This document shows, piece after piece, positions 60,568 to 64,000 of a DNA stretch of 64,000 nucleotides. Within the stretch, counting starts at the first letter, position 1; every line of letters begins with the position of its first letter. Location of the stretch: assembly GCF_016907495.1 (NCBI RefSeq), contig NZ_JAFBCC010000001.1, positions 1,860,001 to 1,924,000 of the forward strand, written 5' to 3'. The stretch comes from Arthrobacter tumbae. GTDB lineage: Bacteria; Actinomycetota; Actinomycetes; Actinomycetales; Micrococcaceae. A model generated the notes under the pieces. That model ran no database searches. It was not told where the DNA came from and saw only the letters and a list, made by a program, of their open reading frames with translations. Made by a program: the position numbers and the translations under genes.

Positions 60568-61566
60568 ATGCTGAAGAAAGTCGTCGTCGTCGCGCTTCCG
60601 GGAGTGACGCCCTTCGAGTTCGGGGTCGCGTGCGAGGTGTTCGGTGTTGACCGCTCCACGCGCGGCGTGGGCATACCGGCCTTCGACTTCTCGATCTGCA
60701 CGCCCTCACCTGGCCTCGTTCCCACGGGCCTGGGTTTCTCCATTTCCGTGGAGCAGGACCTCGCAGCTCTCGAAACAGCGGATCTGGTGATCATGCCGCC
60801 GTTCGGAATCGATGCACCGGGACAACAGGAAGTGCACGCGGCCCTTCAGGCGGCCCACCAGCGCGGAGCCTGGGTCCTGTCGGTCTGCAGCGGAGCCTTC
60901 GCGTTGGCGGAAGCGGGACTCCTCAACGGCCGCCGGGCAACCACGCACTGGCTCCACGCCCATCGGCTGGCCGAGCAATACCCGGAGATCCACGTTGACG
61001 AAAATGTGCTCTACGTCCAGGACGGCACCATCATCACCAGCGCCGGAACAGCCGCGGGAATCGACGCCTGCCTACACCTGGTGCGCACCGAACTGGGAGC
61101 CGCCGCGGCCACGAGCATCGCCCGTTCCATGGTGGTCCCGCCCCACCGCGCCGGCGGGCAGGCCCAGTACATCGACCGTCCCATCTCCGTGGCACAGTGC
61201 GACACCCTCGAGGACATCCTCGTCTGGATGGACGAACACCTCGACGAGGAACACTCCGTCAGCGCCCTCGCGGCCCGCGCCCACATGTCGGAACGAACCT
61301 TCGCACGACGCTTCAAGGCGGAAACGGGCACGACGCCGGCGGCCTGGCTCACAGCGCAACGGATCCTTCGCGCGCAGACCCTGCTGGAGGAATCCGACCT
61401 CGGGATCGAAACCATCGCCCGCGAGACCGGCTTCGGGCAGGCGGTACTCCTGCGCCATCACTTCCAGCGTGCACTTGGCACGTCACCGGCCGCTTATCGG
61501 AGAACATTCCGCGGGCATCCGGCGCCTGCGCAGAATCCTGACGCCCGTAACCTGCAGCCCGCCTGA
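60568..61566 (+). CDS. GlxA-type AraC-family regulator with DJ-1/PfpI domain
   Basis: A 332-aa regulator. Residues 1-190 are a DJ-1/PfpI-like domain with the elbow Cys in VLSVCSGAFALAEAGLLNGR and ATTHWLHAHRLAEQYPE. Two AraC helix-turn-helix motifs follow at about 220-315 (SVSALAARAHMSERTFARRF; GIETIARETGFGQAVLLRHH). Members often control amino-acid or quaternary-amine catabolism; the target here is unknown. It precedes a CoA-binding gene by 13 bases. Confidence 0.9.
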   Translation: MLKKVVVVALPGVTPFEFGVACEVFGVDRSTRGVGIPAFDFSICTPSPGLVPTGLGFSISVEQDLAALETADLVIMPPFGIDAPGQQEVHAALQAAHQRGAWVLSVCSGAFALAEAGLLNGRRATTHWLHAHRLAEQYPEIHVDENVLYVQDGTIITSAGTAAGIDACLHLVRTELGAAAATSIARSMVVPPHRAGGQAQYIDRPISVAQCDTLEDILVWMDEHLDEEHSVSALAARAHMSERTFARRFKAETGTTPAAWLTAQRILRAQTLLEESDLGIETIARETGFGQAVLLRHHFQRALGTSPAAYRRTFRGHPAPAQNPDARNLQPA

Positions 61567-61579
61567 GAAGGAGCCCCTC

Positions 61580-61996
61580 ATGCCACACTCCAATGATCCA
61601 GCCACCATCAAGCGGCTCCTGACCACCCCTGCGCGCTGGGCCGTCGTCGGGCTTTCGAACAATCCGCGGCGGGCCGCAATGGGGGTTTCGCGCTTTTTGA
61701 TCGACCAACTCGGAATGGACGTTGTTCCGGTCAGCCTGAAAGGCGACGACGTCTATGGCCGCACCGGCTACAAGCGGTTGGCCGACGTGCCGGGGGAGAT
61801 CGACGTCGTCGACTGCTTCGTGAACAGCCAACGGGTGGGCGCAGTAGTCGATGATGCGATCGCAGTGGGCGCCAAGGCGGTCTGGTTGCAGCTCGGAGTG
61901 ATCGACGAGGCGGCAGCCCAGCGTGCGGCGGATGCCGGACTGGAGGTTGTCATGAACACCTGCCCCGCCATCGAGGCGCCGAAGCTGGGGCTGTAA
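61580..61996 (+). CDS. CoA-binding domain protein
   Basis: A 138-aa stand-alone CoA-binding protein: RWAVVGLSNNPRRAAMGVSR, DVVPVSLKGDDVYGRTGYKR, VDCFVNSQRVGAVVDDAIAV, GAKAVWLQLGVIDEAAAQRA and VVMNTCPAIEAPKLGL. Same family as 43780-44274. ATG 61580 has GAAGGAG eight bases upstream. Cotranscribed with the GlxA-type regulator. Confidence 0.87.
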   Translation: MPHSNDPATIKRLLTTPARWAVVGLSNNPRRAAMGVSRFLIDQLGMDVVPVSLKGDDVYGRTGYKRLADVPGEIDVVDCFVNSQRVGAVVDDAIAVGAKAVWLQLGVIDEAAAQRAADAGLEVVMNTCPAIEAPKLGL

Positions 61997-62012
61997 GCAG
62001 GAAGACCCAGCG

Positions 62013-62837
62013 TCACATGCGCTGGTAGCGGGACCGCACAATCATGAAGACGCCATAGGCAATCAGCCCCAGCGCAACGGCACCGAGGATCCACACCCCG
62101 AAGGGCTGCTCCTGAAGTGATTTCAGTGCGCCGTCCAGCCCCGTGGACTCCTCCGGATTGTTCCGCACCGTTGCGATGACCAGAAGGATACCCAGCACTC
62201 CCAGGGCGATCCCCTTGGCCACGTAACCTACGGTGCCCAGTATGGTGACGGCCTTGCCAGCCGAACCGGAGGGCTTGCCCGACAGATTCTCCTCGAACTT
62301 CTGCGTGACGCCGCTGTAGACGAAGTACCCGCCAACCGCGAGGATACCGACGCCGGTTGCAAGGAGCAGTGCCGCTCCAACCGGGTTTGCCATCAGGGCG
62401 GCGCTGGTGGACTGGGTGGATGAACCGCCGCCTCCTCCGCCCATTGCGTATTGTGCAAACGCGACACCGATCGCAGCGTAGACGACGGCCTTGCCGCCGT
62501 TCTTCAGGCGGTAGGTGATCTTGTCCTTGCTGTTGAGACGCTTCGGCGGAAAGAGCACTTCGCTGAGCAGGAACAGCGCCAGAGCAGCGCAGCCGATGAA
62601 ACACACCCACAACAGGATCCCACCGCCTGGAGTGCCGGCAAGGGAGGCCATCGCGCCGTTCTGGTCCGCGCTGCCTGACCCTCCCCGCGCGACTCCGAGG
62701 GCGATGACGCCGATGAGGATGTGCAGCAGGCCTGCCGCGATATAACCTGCACGGGCAGCGATGATGAACGGCTTGGAATCGGAGGCGTCTTCGGCTCCGT
62801 CTGCAGCCTTCCGCGCCTGTCGGCTCACTTCTCCCAT
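62013..62837 (-). CDS. DUF1206 membrane protein
   Basis: A 274-aa protein with six hydrophobic segments in three similar pairs, the DUF1206 design (ARAGYIAAGLLHILIGVIAL; GGKAVVYAAIGVAFAQYAMG; GTVGYVAKGIALGVLGILLV), each pair with a conserved GY/K-A-x-G pattern. A Gly-rich loop (GGGGGGSS) follows the second pair. ATG 62837 with AAGGAG five bases upstream. Function unknown. Confidence 0.88.
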   Translation of the reverse strand: MGEVSRQARKAADGAEDASDSKPFIIAARAGYIAAGLLHILIGVIALGVARGGSGSADQNGAMASLAGTPGGGILLWVCFIGCAALALFLLSEVLFPPKRLNSKDKITYRLKNGGKAVVYAAIGVAFAQYAMGGGGGGSSTQSTSAALMANPVGAALLLATGVGILAVGGYFVYSGVTQKFEENLSGKPSGSAGKAVTILGTVGYVAKGIALGVLGILLVIATVRNNPEESTGLDGALKSLQEQPFGVWILGAVALGLIAYGVFMIVRSRYQRM

Positions 62838-62895
62838 GTGCACTCCTTGATCGTGGTCCCTCTAGTGTGTCACCGCTTCGCTGTACGCTCACTAC

Positions 62896-63291
62896 GTGGA
62901 TGCAGAACAGCTTCGGGCGGCGTGTCTGGCCTTTCCCGGCACGTTCGAGGACTTCCCGTTCGGCCCGGACGCCTCCGTTTTCAAGGTGCACGCTCCGGGC
63001 GGTCCGGCGAAGATGTTCGCACTCTCGGACTTCGGATCACCGGCCCTGTCCATCAGCCTCAAGTGCGAGCCTGACCTCGCCGAACAGCTGCGCGCTGCAC
63101 ACCCCGAGATCACCGGAGCCTGGCACATGAACAAGACCCATTGGAACGGCGTGGACTGCACCGGATCCCTTCCCGATGACATGCTCCGCGACATGATTGA
63201 GGACTCCTACGACCTCGTGGTGGCAGCACTCCCGAAGAAGGACCGCGACTCACTCGGCTGGTCCCGGCTGACACGGGGCAGCGATGCCTGA
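62896..63291 (+). CDS. YjbR/MmcQ-family protein
   Basis: A 131-aa YjbR-fold protein: CLAFPGTFEDFPFGPDASVF, KMFALSDFGSPALSISLKCE, HMNKTHWNGVDCTGSLPDDM and EDSYDLVVAALPKKDRDSL. The fold is double-wing DNA-binding-like but function is not known. GTG 62896. It overlaps the DUF1990 gene by 8 bases. Confidence 0.88.
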   Translation: MDAEQLRAACLAFPGTFEDFPFGPDASVFKVHAPGGPAKMFALSDFGSPALSISLKCEPDLAEQLRAAHPEITGAWHMNKTHWNGVDCTGSLPDDMLRDMIEDSYDLVVAALPKKDRDSLGWSRLTRGSDA

Positions 63292-63874
63292 CATCACCCA
63301 CACAGCAATCGGCTGGACGCAGTCTGGCGCGTGGCCGGCAGGCTTCCGGCCTATGCGTCACCGTATCCGTGTGGGCACCGGGGAAGCGGCGTACCGCCGG
63401 TTGGCCGAGGGAATCCTCACCTTCGAACTCCACCGCCGCTCCAAACTGCGCATCACGGCGGAGCCGCGTGCCGCCGTCGGAGGCACCGTGGTGGTGGGGT
63501 TCGGAGCGGGCAACCTTCGCCTCCATGCGCCGTGCGAAGTGGTGTGGGTGGAGGAAGTGAACGCAACCAACGACGACGACGGCGCCCGCCTGAGCGGCGG
63601 CGCCCGTCGGGCCGGCTTTGCCTACGCCACCCTGCCGGGTCATCCGGAGACCGGCGAAGAGAGTTTTGTTGCCGTGCTGGATGCGGACGGCTCGGTGTTC
63701 TTTGAACTGCACGCCTACAGCCGGCATGCGAACTGGTTCTACCGTCTCGGTGCTCCCGTTGCACGCTTCTGTCAGGAACTCGCTACCCGCTGGTACCTCA
63801 ATGCTGCCCGCCAGCTGGCAGCGGAACCAGGGGAAGCAGCTTCAGGCCTGCTGCACCATCGGCAGGGTCAGTAG
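63284..63874 (+). CDS. DUF1990 protein
   Basis: A 196-aa protein with the DUF1990 pattern: HRIRVGTGEAAYRRLAEGIL, CEVVWVEEVNATNDDD, RRAGFAYATLPGHPETGEES and FELHAYSRHANWFYRLGAPV with QELATRWYLNAAR. Related to START-like oxidative-stress proteins; function unknown. Translationally coupled to the YjbR gene. Confidence 0.85.
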   Translation: MPDITHTAIGWTQSGAWPAGFRPMRHRIRVGTGEAAYRRLAEGILTFELHRRSKLRITAEPRAAVGGTVVVGFGAGNLRLHAPCEVVWVEEVNATNDDDGARLSGGARRAGFAYATLPGHPETGEESFVAVLDADGSVFFELHAYSRHANWFYRLGAPVARFCQELATRWYLNAARQLAAEPGEAASGLLHHRQGQ

Positions 63875-64000
63875 CGCGATCAGGGGAGGGGCACCCTGCA
63901 CCAGCGCGGCAATCCACAGCGTCCGGTTGGTCACCACAAGCACCACGGCCGCGAGCACCATCACTGCCAGCGCGAGAACGATCATGCCGTACCCGACCAG
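63842..64000 (-). CDS. C-terminal end of a membrane protein (5' end outside window)
   Basis: The last 52 residues of a protein are read from the window edge on the minus strand: a hydrophobic helix (MIVLALAVMVLAAVVLVVT), NRTLWIAALVQG and a second hydrophobic stretch (PPLIALLTLPMVQQA) before TGA at 63842. Third codon positions are almost all G or C. It overlaps the DUF1990 3' end by 33 bases in convergent orientation. Family not identifiable. Confidence 0.65.
   Translation of the reverse strand: MVGYGMIVLALAVMVLAAVVLVVTNRTLWIAALVQGAPPLIALLTLPMVQQA

Noticed and set aside
1..64000. Mobile elements, CRISPR arrays, rRNA or prophage genes
   Set aside because: No transposase, integrase, direct-repeat/spacer array or rRNA-like sequence was seen on either strand; the inverted repeats found have no adjacent transposase gene.

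Overview
The window is about 64 kb of high-GC DNA with dense, mostly intact genes, frequent GTG starts and many 4-base ATGA/GTGA overlaps. The gene content points to an actinobacterium of the Micrococcaceae, Arthrobacter-like: a mycoredoxin-type glutaredoxin, an alditol oxidase close to the Streptomyces enzyme, GAF-ANTAR and SurA-like lipoproteins, DUF1206, DUF427 and DUF1990 proteins. This genus-level guess is inference. I see no rRNA, tRNA, CRISPR array, transposase or integrase.

Layout. 1-2352: end of a System I cytochrome c maturation operon (ccmF end, ccmG-like redoxin, ccmH/TPR fusion, cupredoxin lipoprotein). 2382-8499: PTS enzyme I, a divergent TetR regulator, mannitol EIICBA and mannitol-1-phosphate dehydrogenase. 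8578-11470: cupin, SPL-like radical SAM protein, AlaDH/PNT-type dehydrogenase. 11834-13211: overlapping STAS-like / small unknown / GAF-ANTAR operon. 13361-19858: DUF72, a membrane protein, purA, SurA-like lipoprotein, D-threonine-aldolase-type enzyme, DUF427, amidohydrolase.

19921-31138 is a complete aldarate (galactarate/glucarate) catabolic block. L-talarate/galactarate dehydratase and glucarate dehydratase feed 5-dehydro-4-deoxyglucarate to KdgD. The resulting 2,5-dioxovalerate goes to 2-oxoglutarate via an aldehyde dehydrogenase. Uptake is by a TctCBA tripartite transporter, with GntR and LysR regulators. The promoters of tctC and kdgD share a 49-bp module with identical internal spacing, which fits one LysR operator used twice.

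31179-34079: AEC transporter, cyclodeaminase-like protein, GreA-like protein and small proteins. 34400-40870: arabinose genes (LacI-type regulator, araB divergent from araD-araA) followed by an alditol oxidase behind a strong hairpin. 40857-43679: proline-rich surface protein, a badly degenerate ABC ATPase that has lost its catalytic motifs, and two tandem small membrane proteins.

43780-53321 is a sulfur/methionine region. Two SAM-I (S-box) riboswitches sit directly against start codons, one before an O-acetylhomoserine sulfhydrylase gene and one before a sulfonate-type ABC transporter operon ending in an acetyl-CoA-synthetase-like gene. Two copies of a 31-bp inverted repeat bracket the block between them. 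53318-64000: ThuA-like protein, kinase, DUF2975/Xre pair, CorA, hydroxyacid dehydrogenase, lipoprotein, aldo/keto reductase, hydrolase, GlxA-type regulator, CoA-binding protein, DUF1206, YjbR, DUF1990 and the end of a membrane protein.

The most unusual items are the duplicated tctC/kdgD promoter module, the pair of ~92-bp structured repeats flanking the glutaredoxin gene, the 31-bp inverted repeats, the pseudo-ATPase, and the terminator-less SAM riboswitches.
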